Source: Hippopus hippopus
Taxonomy: Eukaryota; Mollusca; Bivalvia; Cardiida; Cardiidae
Assembly (NCBI GenBank): GCA_946811185.2
Contig: OX328106.1
Span: forward strand, 30,254,426 to 30,318,425
Length of the DNA stretch: 64,000 bases
Direction: 5' to 3'
The position numbers and the translations under genes are program-made. The first letter of the stretch is position 1. Each line of letters begins with the position of its first letter. Under the pieces are notes generated by a model. That model did no database searches and was not told where the DNA came from. It saw only the letters and a program-made list of their open reading frames with translations. Below, in pieces: positions 1 to 12,300 of the stretch.

Positions 1-172
1 GACCATTGTTTTGACAAAGGTTATGTGAGAAAGCAGCCAGTAGCTTTGAAACAATATTGTGCAAATTACTGCTAAAAGAAACTCCAGGATAGCATATATA
101 GATGCATGTCCAGCTGCAGTATAACTAGAATAATGATAAGAATTGCATGAAAAACACCATTTAGTCAATCAG
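1..172 (+). mobile_element. SINE-1a copy, 5'-truncated by window edge
   Basis: Matches the body and tail of the tRNA-derived SINE seen more completely at 7425-7736: GTGAGAAAGCAGCCAGTAGC, then TATTGTGCAAATTACTGCT, then the AAACACC tail region. Degraded. Confidence 0.6.
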
Positions 173-247
173 CCCTATGTTTTATACACTATCTTAATGA
201 AACATAATCAAAATGTTGGTCTAGGTAATCTCTTATACTTTTGTTTT

Positions 248-435
248 ACTCTTTACCAAAATACAAAATTTTAGACTTTTCCACATTGAAAGAAATTACA
301 GATGGCAATTTCAATGTGGCTGGTATAATAAGATTTCGTTGTGAAAGAGTAACCAGCATTTTCTCCTTTTCCCAAAAGGTTTTCAAAAGCTGTCTTTCTC
401 AGGGTCGTTAAAACTTGAAGTTGTGTGGTAATTAA
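248..435 (-). mobile_element. P-MITE copy, degraded and internally deleted
   Basis: Contains the outer sequence of the P-MITE (ACTCTTTACCAAAATAC, ACATTGAAAG) and the right half of the hairpin (ACCAGCATTTTCTCCTTTTC), followed by CAGGGTCGTTAAAAC. The left hairpin arm is lost. Confidence 0.7.
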
Positions 436-662
436 GTAAAGCCTGTACTAGATAACAATATTTCTGACTTTCCTCAATTGAAAGTATTTCCAGAGGACAA
501 AAGTATGTGGCAGACATGATGGATTTGTCTGTTAAAAAGTAGAAAACATTTTTGGAAAAGGATAAAATGTTGGTTACCAGCTTTTTTTCTTTTCCCACAA
601 TGTTTCCTAAAGCCTCCACTGTCAGGTTGATGAGAACTCAGGATTGTATAGTAAAGGGCTAA
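433..662 (-). mobile_element. P-MITE copy, full length but diverged
   Basis: About 230 bp. The central hairpin is recognisable (GGTTACCAG at its centre, TTTTCCCACAATG on the right arm) and the copy ends in AGTAAAGGGCTAA. Many substitutions mark it as old. Confidence 0.75.
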
Positions 663-1039
663 GATTAACTTCATGGTATTCTCTTAAATATAAATAAGGC
701 TTAGGTGAGCAATCCAGAGCAGTAATGGTCCTCTTGTTTGGTAACAGGTGGTTAAGGGAAATCAGTAATGTAATTAGTAATTGAGAACTCTGCACAAATG
801 TGACTTTTTATTTAAAACCCTGCAACAGCTTGACAGCTTTCTAAAGGCATTGAGGGAAATGGAAAAATGTTTATGACAACGGTTATAACATACCATTACA
901 GTCCTTTTTGATGTGTGACTTAAATAAGCATTATCCCCCTTGAGTTAATCTTCAAATATTGAGTTTGGGCACTTTTTGGCAAGTAAGCATTTGGCATTAT
1001 AGATCCTGAGTATCATTCTTCACAAATTGTTTGGTCTAA
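663..1039. other. intron sequence without recognised gene
   Basis: AT-rich sequence with no coding signal. Around 700-737 a stretch (GTGAGCAATCCAGAGCAG and CCTCTTG) looks like the 3' end of the 'GGGCCATCATGGCCCTCTTGT' type of tandem-repeat element found also at 28.8 and 30.3 kb. Confidence 0.4.
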
Positions 1040-1222
1040 CTGTGGTCAGTTTACCATCTTTTTTGATGGGTTTGGTGGAAAGTAGCCAGTGGCTTGGGGA
1101 GTAACTTTTGCAAAGCACTCAGAAGAGAAAATCCAGGAAAAGCATGAATAGATGCACTGGCCATGTAAGTATAACTGAAATGATATTGAAAATGGCATTA
1201 AACACCATACAAACATATACAT
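1040..1222 (+). mobile_element. SINE-1a copy without tRNA head
   Basis: Contains AAAGTAGCCAGTGGCTTGG, AATCCAGGAAAAGCATGAA, AGTATAACTGAAATGAT and AGGCATTAAACACC-like tail, in the same order as other SINE-1a copies. Confidence 0.7.
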
Positions 1223-1274
1223 GGCTCCTGGAAAACAGAAACCAGCCAAAAGGTTATCCTAAGGTTCTGAGTGC

Positions 1275-1488
1275 TACTAAACCTTACGCTGCTAAGCGCG
1301 ACTCACTGACCTTTTGCAGACAGTGTAGATCAAGATCAGACTGCACAGAATGTGCAGTCTGATCTTGAATCTACACTGTCTGATAAGGAGAAATTATTCC
1401 TGAATACATAACTTTGAAATAGCAATATTTCGGTTTTTACTACCAAATTGAAAATTTCATTTTAGTTATTGAGCAGGATAAGGGTTAA
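1275..1488 (+). mobile_element. TTAA hairpin MITE, family B
   Basis: About 214 bp, ending GGATAAGGGTTAA. It contains a long hairpin at 1320-1382: CAGTGTAGATCAAGATCAGA / GTGCAGTCTGATCTTG. The left end carries GCTGCTAAGCGCGACTC, which is the reverse complement of the right part of the copy at 34611-34827; the two copies lie in opposite orientation. Confidence 0.75.
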
Positions 1489-1578
1489 TGTGAATAAACT
1501 ATGCCATTATATTTTTTATAATCACTAGATGGTGACAGGTTTTAGCAGTTGTGGCATCGGCATCTGTATATCTCTGTA

Positions 1579-1807
1579 TTAACCCTTTACCACACAAAGC
1601 CGACTTTTAATGACCCTTGGAAAGAAGCCTATTGAAAAGATTGTGGGCAAAGGAGAAAATGCTGGTAAACAGCATTTTCTCCTTTACCCACAATGTTTTC
1701 TACCCTATTGAGAACAAATTTTGTCAGTTGTGCTCCCTTCAATTTTTCGTCTGCAAATGCTTTCAATCTGGACCAGTCTGAAATTTTGTCGTTTGGTAAA
1801 GAGTTAA
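1579..1807 (+). mobile_element. P-MITE, full-length copy
   Basis: 229 bp from TTAA to TTAA. Begins TTAACCCTTTACCACAC, ends GTTTGGTAAAGAGTTAA. The central hairpin around 1643-1695 is nearly perfect (GGAGAAAATGCTG / CAGCATTTTCTCC). Confidence 0.92.
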
Positions 1808-1884
1808 GTCTTTGCTAGACAACATAATGTTATACTCATCCATATAAAAAGCATTGACCAACAGCATATTCTATGTGACTCACT

Positions 1885-1968
1885 TGGCATCTCTCCTTTT
1901 CCCTCAGTGTTTTCAAAAGCCTTCTTTGTCAGGGTTGATAGAACTCTAGATCGTGTGGTAAAGAGTTA
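1885..1968 (-). mobile_element. P-MITE, half copy
   Basis: Right half only: ATCTCCTTTTCCCTCAG, GTTTTCAAAAGCCTTC, then GTGTGGTAAAGAGTTAA. The other half is replaced by unrelated sequence, though CTAGACAACATAATG at about 1815 may be its remnant. Confidence 0.7.
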
Positions 1969-1974
1969 AAAATA

Positions 1975-2100
1975 TCGAGAAAATGAGTAATTGCTGGTAG
2001 CCTTTTTCCACAGTATTTTCTTCCCTTTCCGAGATAGATCATCTTAGTTTAAGCCACATTTCATTTGCAGTCTGTAAGTGCTTTCATAATTGACTGGCTT
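1975..2100 (+). mobile_element. P-MITE fragment
   Basis: Degraded right half: CCACAGTATTTTC, TTTAAGCCACATTTCATTTG, GTAAGTGCTTTC, matching the + orientation order of intact copies. Confidence 0.5.
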
Positions 2101-2492
2101 GTCTAAGACTTTGATGTCTGATGCATTAGGTAATGTTGTTTAGGTGTTGATGGAATCTGATACATGTTATTGCCATAGCTGTAGAGAAAGTTGACTTCTT
2201 ACCTCCAGGATTTGCACTATGTCAACTTTCTGCACGAATGCTATGCATGAAAATTTACATAAGAGACATTCAGTGGCAAGAACAATGACTCACATATTGC
2301 AAATTTCAAGGCTAGCAAGTGGCTTGGGTATACGTGTCCTGTAGAAAATAACAGCACTTACTCAAGATTAGACTGTAAAGTATATGCAGTCCATTCCTAA
2401 TCTGTATTGTCCAAAGATTTAGTGAAAGTATCTCTTTACATCCTAAGGTTTTTCCCCACATCAGTGCTAATAATCTGCTTTATTCATTATTA
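2101..2492. other. intron sequence with family B relic
   Basis: No gene. At 2335-2430 a degraded hairpin (ACTCAAGATTAGACTGTA ... TGCAGTCCATTCCTAATC) is a relic of the family B/C MITEs. The rest shows nothing recognisable. Confidence 0.4.
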
Positions 2493-2735
2493 AGACGTCC
2501 TACATGGCTCAGTGGTAAAGTGTAGGACTTGTAACCTGGAGGCCCAGAGTTCTAGCGTCACTGGAAGCACAGAGATTTTTTTGTGGGAGTGTCCATAGGC
2601 AAAACACTTCAGTCAGTCCTTGCTTAGTATTTGTTAACCCAGGCCATACATGAATATGTGAGCCGTTACCATGATATGTCTGAAATAATGTTGAAATCAG
2701 TGTTAAACAGAGTTCAGTCAATCAATCAGTCATTC
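2493..2735 (+). mobile_element. SINE-1b copy, tRNA-derived
   Basis: tRNA-like head with A box (ACATGGCTCAGTGGTAAAG) and a decayed B box (GAGTTCTAGCGTC), then the body CCAGGCCATACATGAATATG, GTGATATGTCTGAAATAATG and a GTTAAACA..CAATCAATCAGTC tail. Pol III promoter boxes make it a SINE rather than a tRNA gene. Confidence 0.85.
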
Positions 2736-2983
2736 TTTGTCATGCAGCAATTATCTCTCTATAAAAACATGTTTAGGCCCAGTAAAACATTTCTTGGATA
2801 GTCTGTTGCAATCGAAGGAAAATCTGTCAGTCTGTTGGTGGGCATACCCATGGGTACATTAAATTTTGTGGTGCAAAGCCTTCAGCTCCGTTTTGCTGTA
2901 AATGTATCGAAACTTTGCACAATTATTAACTTTTAACTTATTTAGTTTTGGGGCAAAACAAGTTTTGCCTTTCATGAGTGTAT
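2736..2983. other. intron sequence, nothing recognised
   Basis: Non-coding sequence between two repeats, with no motif I can name. Confidence 0.3.
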
Positions 2984-3233
2984 GAGCCATGTTCTGGCTA
3001 AAAGGGGCTTAATGCATCTCTGTGATCCATGATGCCAAGCAAGTTATCACATAATTATGAATCCATAAATCCATTTTATCCAAAAACCAACATAATAATG
3101 AGGAACACTGGTCCTTGAATGTGCAGAAAACTGAGCAATAGCAAAAAGTTTCCACCAAGGTCAGCCTGCACAGGCTCACCTAATCAATATTTTTTGCAGA
3201 TGCATTAAGCCCCTTTTTCACAGAGCATGGCTC
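2984..3233 (+). repeat. GAGCCATG inverted-terminal repeat element (family 2)
   Basis: About 250 bp with inverted ends GAGCCATG.TCTG...AGGGGCTTAATGCATCTC and GATGCATTAAGCCCC...CAGAGCATGGCTC. The interior holds TCATCACATAATTATG-like sequence and a decayed CAGGTCAGCCTGCGCAG palindrome. A non-autonomous DNA element is the likely identity. It ends 67 bases before exon a. Confidence 0.8.
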
Positions 3234-3300
3234 ATTCTTTTACCTTTTTGATCAAGCATCAAATTTTCTGTATATACATGTCTTTTGTTTTTGTCAACAG

Positions 3301-3387
3301 GATGACATTGGAGTAGGGACAGTAGTGGGGTCAGCTGTATACAATGTGATGTTTGTGATAAGTATTTGTGCTCTCTTTGCTGGAATG
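3301..3387 (+). CDS. NCKX exon a: second half of alpha-1 repeat
   Basis: Encodes 29 residues starting DDIGVGTVVGSAVYN. The GSAV(Y/F)N signature is the second helix of the first ion-binding alpha repeat of NCKX exchangers, whose Asn helps line the ion pathway. The acceptor is a T-rich tract ending CAG at 3298-3300 and the donor is GTAAGA at 3388. It ends in phase 0. The preceding exon, expected to hold the G-S-x-P-E half of alpha-1, is not in the window: no matching reading frame is seen in 1-3300. Confidence 0.93.
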
Positions 3388-6300
3388 GTAAGAACTTGCT
3401 ATTGTTTTAGGATTTTACATATTCACCCAAGCAGATGACTTTTTTTTTTTGCATGCAATGGTCCCCTTTTGAAAGAGTTATGGAAAAACAATTGAAAATT
3501 TATCAGTTTTGTTTGGTAAAAGCAATTTATCCTTTTCCCGAGAGTTCTTATTAATTTTGTATTAATGGATTGAACCTTTAGCTTACCCCTGCTCTACTAG
3601 GACGATATCTCATGGCACGATTGACACTGAATTACAGTTTACAGTATGGGAGAGAATAAAGATTGTGAAATTGTACTCTGCTACAAAGTCACCAGCTCTT
3701 GTGTAGAGGCCATTTTATGTGAACTTCCTGGGAGCTTTGTAACATCACCATGAAACTAGGGATATATCCTCTTTATTACATTAAAACCAAAGCAGGGTTT
3801 ATCTACTTTTTCAAGTTGCAATTCGACTCAGGATATACCTGCTTTGTAAGATTACAATCAAACATAGGTAATATCCACATTTTAACAGTGCAATCAAACC
3901 TCAGGTATATCACTTTTATAATGCCAAAATCAAACTTGGGGTATATCTGCTTAACTCTTTACCACACAACAAAACAGAGATGTCCAAATTGAAAGCATTT
4001 GCAGACGACAAATTAGATGGGAGTCAAATGATGGAATTTGTCTGTGACAGGGTCGAAAACTTTGTGGGAAAATGAGAAAATTCAAGTTACCAGCATTTTC
4101 TCCCTGAATGTTTTCAAACGGCCGCTTTCTAAGGACTGTTAAAACTCGAGATTATGTGTTAGAGGGTTACATTGGTGCTATATTCTATGACAGGTTGTAC
4201 CTTTGAACTGGTGGCCATTGTTCAGGGACTGTTTATTTTATGCACTGAGTGTATCAGCTCTTGCCTTTGTGATAATGGACGAAGAAGTTTATTGGTAAGT
4301 AGGATTTTTTTCTGTGATATCAGTGATTATAGTAGTCAAGCTTTGATTGCTAAGTGATAGATTGCTAAATTAGCAGTCCAAGTGTTGCGAGTGTGAACCT
4401 TGGCTTAGCCAGAAGTGTATCCCAGGCTAAATGAACTGTTCCATCATTTTATTTCTGTGGGAGACTACATAGAGGGAGGGTTGTGCCTAGTAATGGTAAA
4501 GAAACAACATCTAAACATAGATAGGTGCTCTGTCCACTACTGGATAGCTGTAACATAATAGAATTAATTTTGATAACAATCTTTAAAACCAAACATATAA
4601 AGAGCTAGATTTCAACCTAAAATATGTGTTTTTTGAAGAAAGATATTGTTTGTAAGGAAAATTTATTATGATAAGACTGTCTACACTTAGTTTTTGGAAA
4701 AACTACCCCAAAAATATCTTGATTTGACATCAAATTACCCCCTATATACATAGCAGACCATTTCTATTCAGGCTGATTTTAGACTTTACAATTTACTTGA
4801 AAGACAGACATTGGGAAAAAAAAAGAGGGGGAATATGTAGCTATTCAACTCATTATTAAAAGAAATACAACATTTTAGCAGTGGAAAGCACTAGAAAAAG
4901 GTTTGGTAGTTGCTGAAGGAGCAAAACGTATTTTCTGCTGTAGCAACTTGTAGTCTGCTTCAACTGCAAGAAAAATTGCACAAATCATGCAGTCTGATCT
5001 TTTATCTTTGTACTCTGGTAGGACATTTTGGACAAAGACAACCTTGAAACTGTAATCGTTAGATCCTCATTTCCAGATTAAAATATTCGGTTGGTTTATT
5101 TGGCTCTCTATGTATTATAAAGATAATTTGGGGCTTAACCCATTACCACACAATCCTGACTTTTATCGACCCTGAAAAAGAAGCCTTTTGAAAACATTGT
5201 GGGAAAAGGAGAAAATGCTGGTAACCAGCATTTTCTCCTTTACCCACAATGTTTTCTATCCTTCCAAAAACAAATTTCAATTTTTCAGTCACATTAATTT
5301 TGACGTCTGCAAATGCTTTCAATTTTGACCATTCTAAAATCTTGTCGTTTGGTAAAGGGTTAATGCATCTCCATGATGCATGATACCAAGCAAGACATCA
5401 CATAATTATGCATCCATAAAACCCATTTTTTCTGACAACCGACTGGAGCTAGGGGTAGAGCTGCCCTTTAACATGCAGAATAATGATCTCTGGCAAAAAA
5501 TATCCACCCATGTCAGTTTGCACAGGCTGACTTGGGTTGATACTTTTTGCAGATGCGTTTAGCCCCCTTTTCACGTAACATGACTCATTTTCCTTTTCTG
5601 GAGGGATATTTGAATGATTGATTTTTCATAGAAAATTGTACAGCAGCAGCTCAATGGAAGGGTTTTTTTTTTTTGAGAAAATACTATCAACACCTCTTAT
5701 TTGCCTGTAGAGATAGCATTAAAACTAACAGAAATACATGTAGAAAGCATGAGGAGTGTCCTGGAATATTTTTTCTGTAAAATTTTTCATTCTGCTTAAT
5801 ATGAGGTATTATTGGATACAGTAGATACATGAACTATGTACTTGTTAAATACACCAGAATGTTGAATAAAAGAATGATTGAAACAAAAAAACCAGAATTT
5901 TTCAGACAAAAACATCTAGATAACCCTTAGTGCATTTTTGTGACTTTTCCAGGTATGAAGCTGGGTTGTTTATCATTCTCTACTTGTTATATATACTGCT
6001 GATGTATTATAATTCACCCTTGGAGGCCTGGATAGTGCCAAAGTTTACTTGTTGTCGTATTCGAGGAAAGACAGAGACAATTATCCTCATTGATAAACTC
6101 TCTGAAAATGGGTCAACAACGCAGACAAATGGTGTTTCTCCAAAAGAAGTCGCATCTAATGGTCAAGGTAGGAAGCTATGCAAGAGGGAGGGATGGACAA
6201 TTATGTTGATTGTTTACTTACTGTTTTACCTCCTGAAACTCATTTTGCAGCAGATGATTTTGAAAACTTTCTGATGGAAGATATGTATTTAACACAGATA

Positions 6301-9300
6301 GAAAGTTTAACACTTTCTATTTAACACAGATAAAAAGTTTAACACTTTACCACACAATTCCAACTTTTAACGACCCTGGGGAAGAAGCCTTTTCAAAACT
6401 TTATTGGAAAAGGAGAAAATGCTGGTAACCAGCATTTTCTCCTTTTCCAACAATGTTTTCTACCCTATGAAAGACAAGTTTCATGTTTGTGAGTAATATT
6501 TAATTTGTCGTTTGCAAATGGTTTTAGATTGATGATAGTCATTGCGACAGGATTCATTCCTCTCTCACCACCGACCATTGTCTTGATGATGTGTTATGTG
6601 GGAAAGCAGCCAGTGGCTTGGAAAGAATATTGTGTGGAGTACTGGTAGAAGAAACTCCAGGAAAGCAAGGATAGGTGCAATGGCTGTCGGTATATAACTG
6701 AAATAACGTTGAAAGTGGTGTTAAACACCGACCAATCAATCAATCAATCAATCAATCAACCAATCAAAGCAAATGCTTTGAATTTGGATAAGGCCAAAAT
6801 TTTGTCGTTTTATGAACAGTTAACTACAGGAATACACTGTACATACTCTAACATTGTGGCAATAGAAAAATTGTTCTTTAAGATTAATTTCTTCATTTCT
6901 CACTTTTGTAATAAATACAAGAATACATTGTAATGTATATACATATTTAGGAGAAAAATTGCTCTGTACAAGCAATTTCCCAATTTATTGCATTCCCTGT
7001 AAAAACTGGTTAGCGGCAAGATTAAAAAAATGTTATCTTCATTTGGTATTTTTTAAAGCCATTTAAACACAGCTAATTCTAAATATACGTGTACCATAAA
7101 ACAATGGCACTCGTCATTTGATAGGACAAATGGACATTTAGACAACTGTTACCCATAGAATTGATGAGGAAGAAATACACAAAAGAATCAGAAATTAGAA
7201 AAAGGATTAGAAAAATACTAGACCTATATTGATCCTTTATCAGATAACAAAATTTAGACACATCCAGATTTAAAGGGTTTGCAGATGACAAATTGTGGAA
7301 TGTGGCTCAAATTATGAAGTTTATTTTTGAGAGGGCAGAAAACATTTTGGGAAGAGGAGAAAATGCTGCCCATCGGCATTTTATTCCTTTCCCACAGTGT
7401 TTCTTTCAAAGCCTCTTTGGTCATGGGGTTGCCGGTCGGTAGCATACAAAACTTGAGAACAGGGAGTCACAGGTTTGATCCCAGCTCGGCTAATTTTCTT
7501 TCTGAGGATTGATGATAGTCATTGCAACAGGATTCGTTCCTCTCTCACTGCTGGCCATTGCTTCGGCTATAGTTATGTGGGAAAGCAGCCAGTGGCTTGG
7601 AAAGAATAGTGTGCGGAGTACTGGTAAAAGATATTTATTTCAGGAAAGCCTGGCTAGGTGCTCTGCCTGCCGTGATATAACTGAAATAATGTTGAAAATT
7701 GCGTTAAACACTATACAATCAATCCATCAATTGTCGTTTGGTCATTTATATACTGGATTGTGTGGTAAAGGGTTAAATAGAGTATTCAGTGTGTAAGATA
7801 ATTTGTTAACGTTTGATGTTTATCAAAGTGGATAGAGGAAATATTTCCAGAAACCTGGTGGGAAAATGACAATTTTTTTTTTGAGAAGCAATCTTACGTT
7901 CCCCTCAATTTTTTTTTTTTTTTAAAAATTCCTGTTTCTGCAAGAAGATAAAAAAAAGATAATTGTGCAGGAATTGGTTTTCCTTTGATGGTTGAGGTTT
8001 TTGTGAATTATTTTGTTGTTAACATGTTATATGTAAGTTAAAATGTTTCTGCTTAGTTGTTCCACTTTGAAAATAATTTAAACATGGAATCTTGTAGAAC
8101 AGGATCAGGCTATACAGATTTGCAGTCTAGTTTTGATTTAGTATGGGGGATATGTGAGTTGAAAACAAGTGAATAATTAGGAAATAAAAATCAATAACAA
8201 ATCCTTCTGTAGATCAAGTACATCTAGACTGGATTGCACAGCTTTATAGTCTGATCCTGATTTGCATTTATCTATGTCCAAATTATTTTCAGAACTGAAA
8301 TATAACACTTTATGATGAACTAGGTTTATCACAAATCCTCCCTTGTTTTCAGTAATATACCCATTACAAATTTCTTATCTTACACACTTTTGAGATGAAA
8401 GCATTGTGTGATGTCTTATGACATCATATGACTGTGACGTCCTTATATACTTCGCTCATATAAGTGAATAAAGTTTTGTTTATGGAACTACCAACATGTC
8501 CATTTATTCTTTTGTATATTCTGACCTACAACTTCTGAAATATTGTTATGTGATGAAAAGAATCTGACATTGGTAGGCTTTTAAGGTAAAATTTGATTAA
8601 ACTTGTCTACAAAATAGGTGATTAAGCTCCTCAGAGCCTGGCTTAATAACATTTTTCTAGTCTGCTCACTATTGTCCTTGATTAGCAACTGTTTTTTTAG
8701 CTAACTGAAGTATGCCTGGTGGTAACCAATTACCATGCAGGCTAATTTTGGACAAATTGCTAGTGAGTAAATATAACTCAAAGGAGAAATTTTTGAAAGA
8801 GGGGGAAATTATCTTTGGAAAACATTGTTGGAAAAGAAGCAGTTGTATGAAAAACGGAATTGTTTCTTTTTCCATACTGCTTTCGACAATTGTACAACAC
8901 CAGACTGAAAAGTGGTAGTATTTTTACAGTTACTGGTTTATTGGTTAATTTTGTTTTTTGCTTCATACCTTACCACACAATCCTGAGTTTTAAGATCTTT
9001 GAGAAAGATGGTTTTTGAAAACATTGTAGAAAAAGGAGAAAATGCTGGTAACCAGCATTTTCTCCTTTTTACACAATGTTTTTTACCGTTTCAAAGACAA
9101 ATCCCACTATTTGAGCCATATTAAATTCGTAGTCTGCAGATGCCTGGGACTGGGACAAGTTCGTTTTTTTTTGTTTGTGTGGTAAATAGTTAATAGTTTG
9201 CTTTTTGTTTACTGCCAGGTGATTGGGAGAGTTGCGATTTTGAAGATGATGATGAAAACCCTTGTGCTTCTGACCCGCTGATGACAAATAATGACGAACT

Positions 9301-12300
9301 CGGTATGACATGCACTGACAAGACTTTAATTTCCCTGCACATTGTAGCCATGCTATCTTACCTTCTATGATACTCTTCAGACCTTTAACTGATTCTTGTG
9401 TATTTTAATATCTATTTAAATGTTTCTATATTTCAGAAACCTTTCTTTAACCTTTACCACACAGTGCCGACTTTTAACGACCCTGGGAAAGAAGCCTTTT
9501 GAAAACATTGTGGGAAAAGGAGAAACCAGCATTTTCTCCTTTCCCACAATGTTTTCTACCATATCAAAGAAAACTTGCACCATTTGAACAATATTGAAAT
9601 TGTCATCTGCAAATGCTTTGAATTTGGACAAAGCTAAAATTTTGTCGTCTGGTAAAGGGTCAAACAGGGATCAAGGTTCAGGGTGACATTTCAGAGAACT
9701 TGCTTTGAATAGCTTGATTTCTTGTGGAGTAAAAATAAAGATGTGGCCTATATTACCTTAGGATCAGTTATGGATCATTTATGGATTTGTCGGTTATGGA
9801 TCTTATCTAAGACTGACACATCCTGTCCTTTATTATCTTGGTCAATTTAGAGAAGACAGCAGAGTAATGTGATCCTTATTTGTCACTTTATTCCTCATAC
9901 CTACTCCTAAATTCACTGTTTATCTATTGAAACCCTATGATACCTATTTCACAGGTGATGGGGCTGCCAACTTTCAAACCCTGATTAGTTTTTATAGTTC
10001 TGCTGCCAAAGATATTTACTACAAACATTATTGAATACAATTTATTTGATACATTACTGAATAAATTTGTCCCATATGAAAAATTTTAGACTGGTCAAAA
10101 CTGAAAACATTTGGAAGTTACAAAAAAGATGTGGCTCAAATGTTAGGATGTGTCTTTGAAAGGACAGTTAACATTTTGGGTTAAGGAGAAAATGCTGGTT
10201 ATTTGCATTTTCTTCTTTTTCCACAATGTTTCCAAAAGCCTTCATCCTCACAATCGTTAAACTGGGGATTGTATGGCAAAGGGTTAAGACAAAGTTGAAA
10301 TCTCTGTTTGATCTGGGCTGTTCCCTGCAATGTTTAACTTTTCACAGAAAAAGCAGTATTTGACAAGCTTGGTTTGAAAGCATTGGTATACAACAAATGA
10401 AAGCTTTTGCATAGGACAAAACAAATGTGACTCAAAAATGGAAATATGCTTTTAGAAGGGTAAAAATTAGGGATGGTATCATTCACTAATTTTAGTAATC
10501 AGGTACTTAGTTGCTGTTTTGATCAAGTACTCAGTTACTTGAAAGGATATGTTGACATTTGTCTAAATGTTTTCTAGTCACCATTGTGAAGTATAGGTCT
10601 GGTATTATCAACATACATCAAAAGGCTGGATATTGTATACTGAGAAGGGAATTATGCAAGTGAATATTAAAACAGAAATAGGAAATAACTGAAACACATG
10701 CAGAAAAAAGTTTGTTTATTTAGTTAGTTATTCAATATGCATGTAAATGTTCTTTACCTGGCAACAGGTGCCCATAATATACACACACACTGTGAAATAT
10801 AATCAAATTGAAGGTTATAAAGTAGCATCTTGAATGATCAGTAACAAATGATGGCCATCTTTAATTTTTCAATTAGATGTGTGATGATGTAACTGTAAAA
10901 AACTGCTGTCTTTGTTTAACTATCAATTATGGCAGGTTAAGGGGTTGATAGATGGTAAGGTGTTACTCACATTTTCTTTGTTATCTTTATAGATCTCTAA
11001 AATTCAAACATAAAACTTTTTTTTATCAGGAATGCTGAAATTTAAATTTTCATTTTTCTACCCAAGTACTGGGTTACCAATATTTCTAATTGATAATTAG
11101 ATGTTTGATTGAGTAATTGATTATTCGGGTACTCATTCCCATTGCTAGTAAAAGTTATTGTGGGGAAAAAGAGAAAATGCTGGTAACCAGCGTTTTCTCC
11201 TTTTCTCACATTGTTCTTAAAAGCATTCTTTCTGTGGGTTGTTATAATTCAAGATTGTTTGGTAAAGGGTTAAAAGATGTATTTGTGTTAAAAGGGTTAT
11301 AAGGGATTGAAATCTATTTGAGCCATGCTCTTACAAAAGGGGGCTTAATGCATCTCCGTGATTCATGGTACCAGGCAAGCCATCACATACTTTTGGATCC
11401 ATAATATCCACTTTTTTTAACAACCAACCTAATCATGAGATAGACTAGTTCTTGGGCATACAGAAAATTGGCCAATAGCGAAAAGTGTCGGCTCAGGTCA
11501 GCCAGCGCAGACTGCGCAGGCTGACCTGAGTCGATACTTTTCGCAGATGCATTAAGCTTCCTTTTCACAGAACATGGCTCATTTGTTTTATTTTCACAGA
11601 AGCAGACATTGAGGAACCACAGTCAGCATTCTCCTGTCCATCAGTGCTGTGGAAACAGATTATCTGGGTCTTGGCCTTGCCTCTAAAGTTTGTGTTCTTT
11701 ATAAGCATACCAGACTGCAGGATGAAAAGATGGAGAAATTATTTTATTGTTACATTTGTCATGAGTCTAGTCTGGTTATCAGCATTATCCTATCTTATGG
11801 TCTGGATGATTACAATAATAGGTAAGCAGTCTTTGATTTATATTTCTGTAATAATGGTAGCATTAGATATGGAATTATGCTTCATGTAGTAGCCTTTCCC
11901 ATTCTTTTGACTTTAGTTTGTACCAAACGACATAATTTTAGACTTGTCCAAATTCAAAGCATTTGCGTGTGACAATTTAGCCAATGTTCAAATGATGAAA
12001 CTTGTCTCTGATAGGATAGAAAACATTGTGGGAAAAGGAGAAGATGCTGGTTTATGTTATCAAAAGCCTTTTTCTCCAGGGTTAGTAAAAGTCAGGATTG
12101 TTAGGTACAGGGTTAACCCTTTAGTGCACAATGCAGACTGTTAATGACCCTGGGAAAGAAGCCTTCTGAAAACGTTGTGAGAAAAGGAGAAAATGCTGGT
12201 AACCAGCATTTTCTCCTTTTCCCACAATGTTTTCTACCCTTTCAAAGAAAAATTGCACCATTTGAGCTACACTGAAATAGTCGTCTGCAAATGCTGACAA

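Noticed and set aside
1..3300. Upstream NCKX exon containing the first half of alpha-1
   Set aside because: No G-S-x-P-E type reading frame with splice sites was found, so it is assumed to lie upstream of the window.
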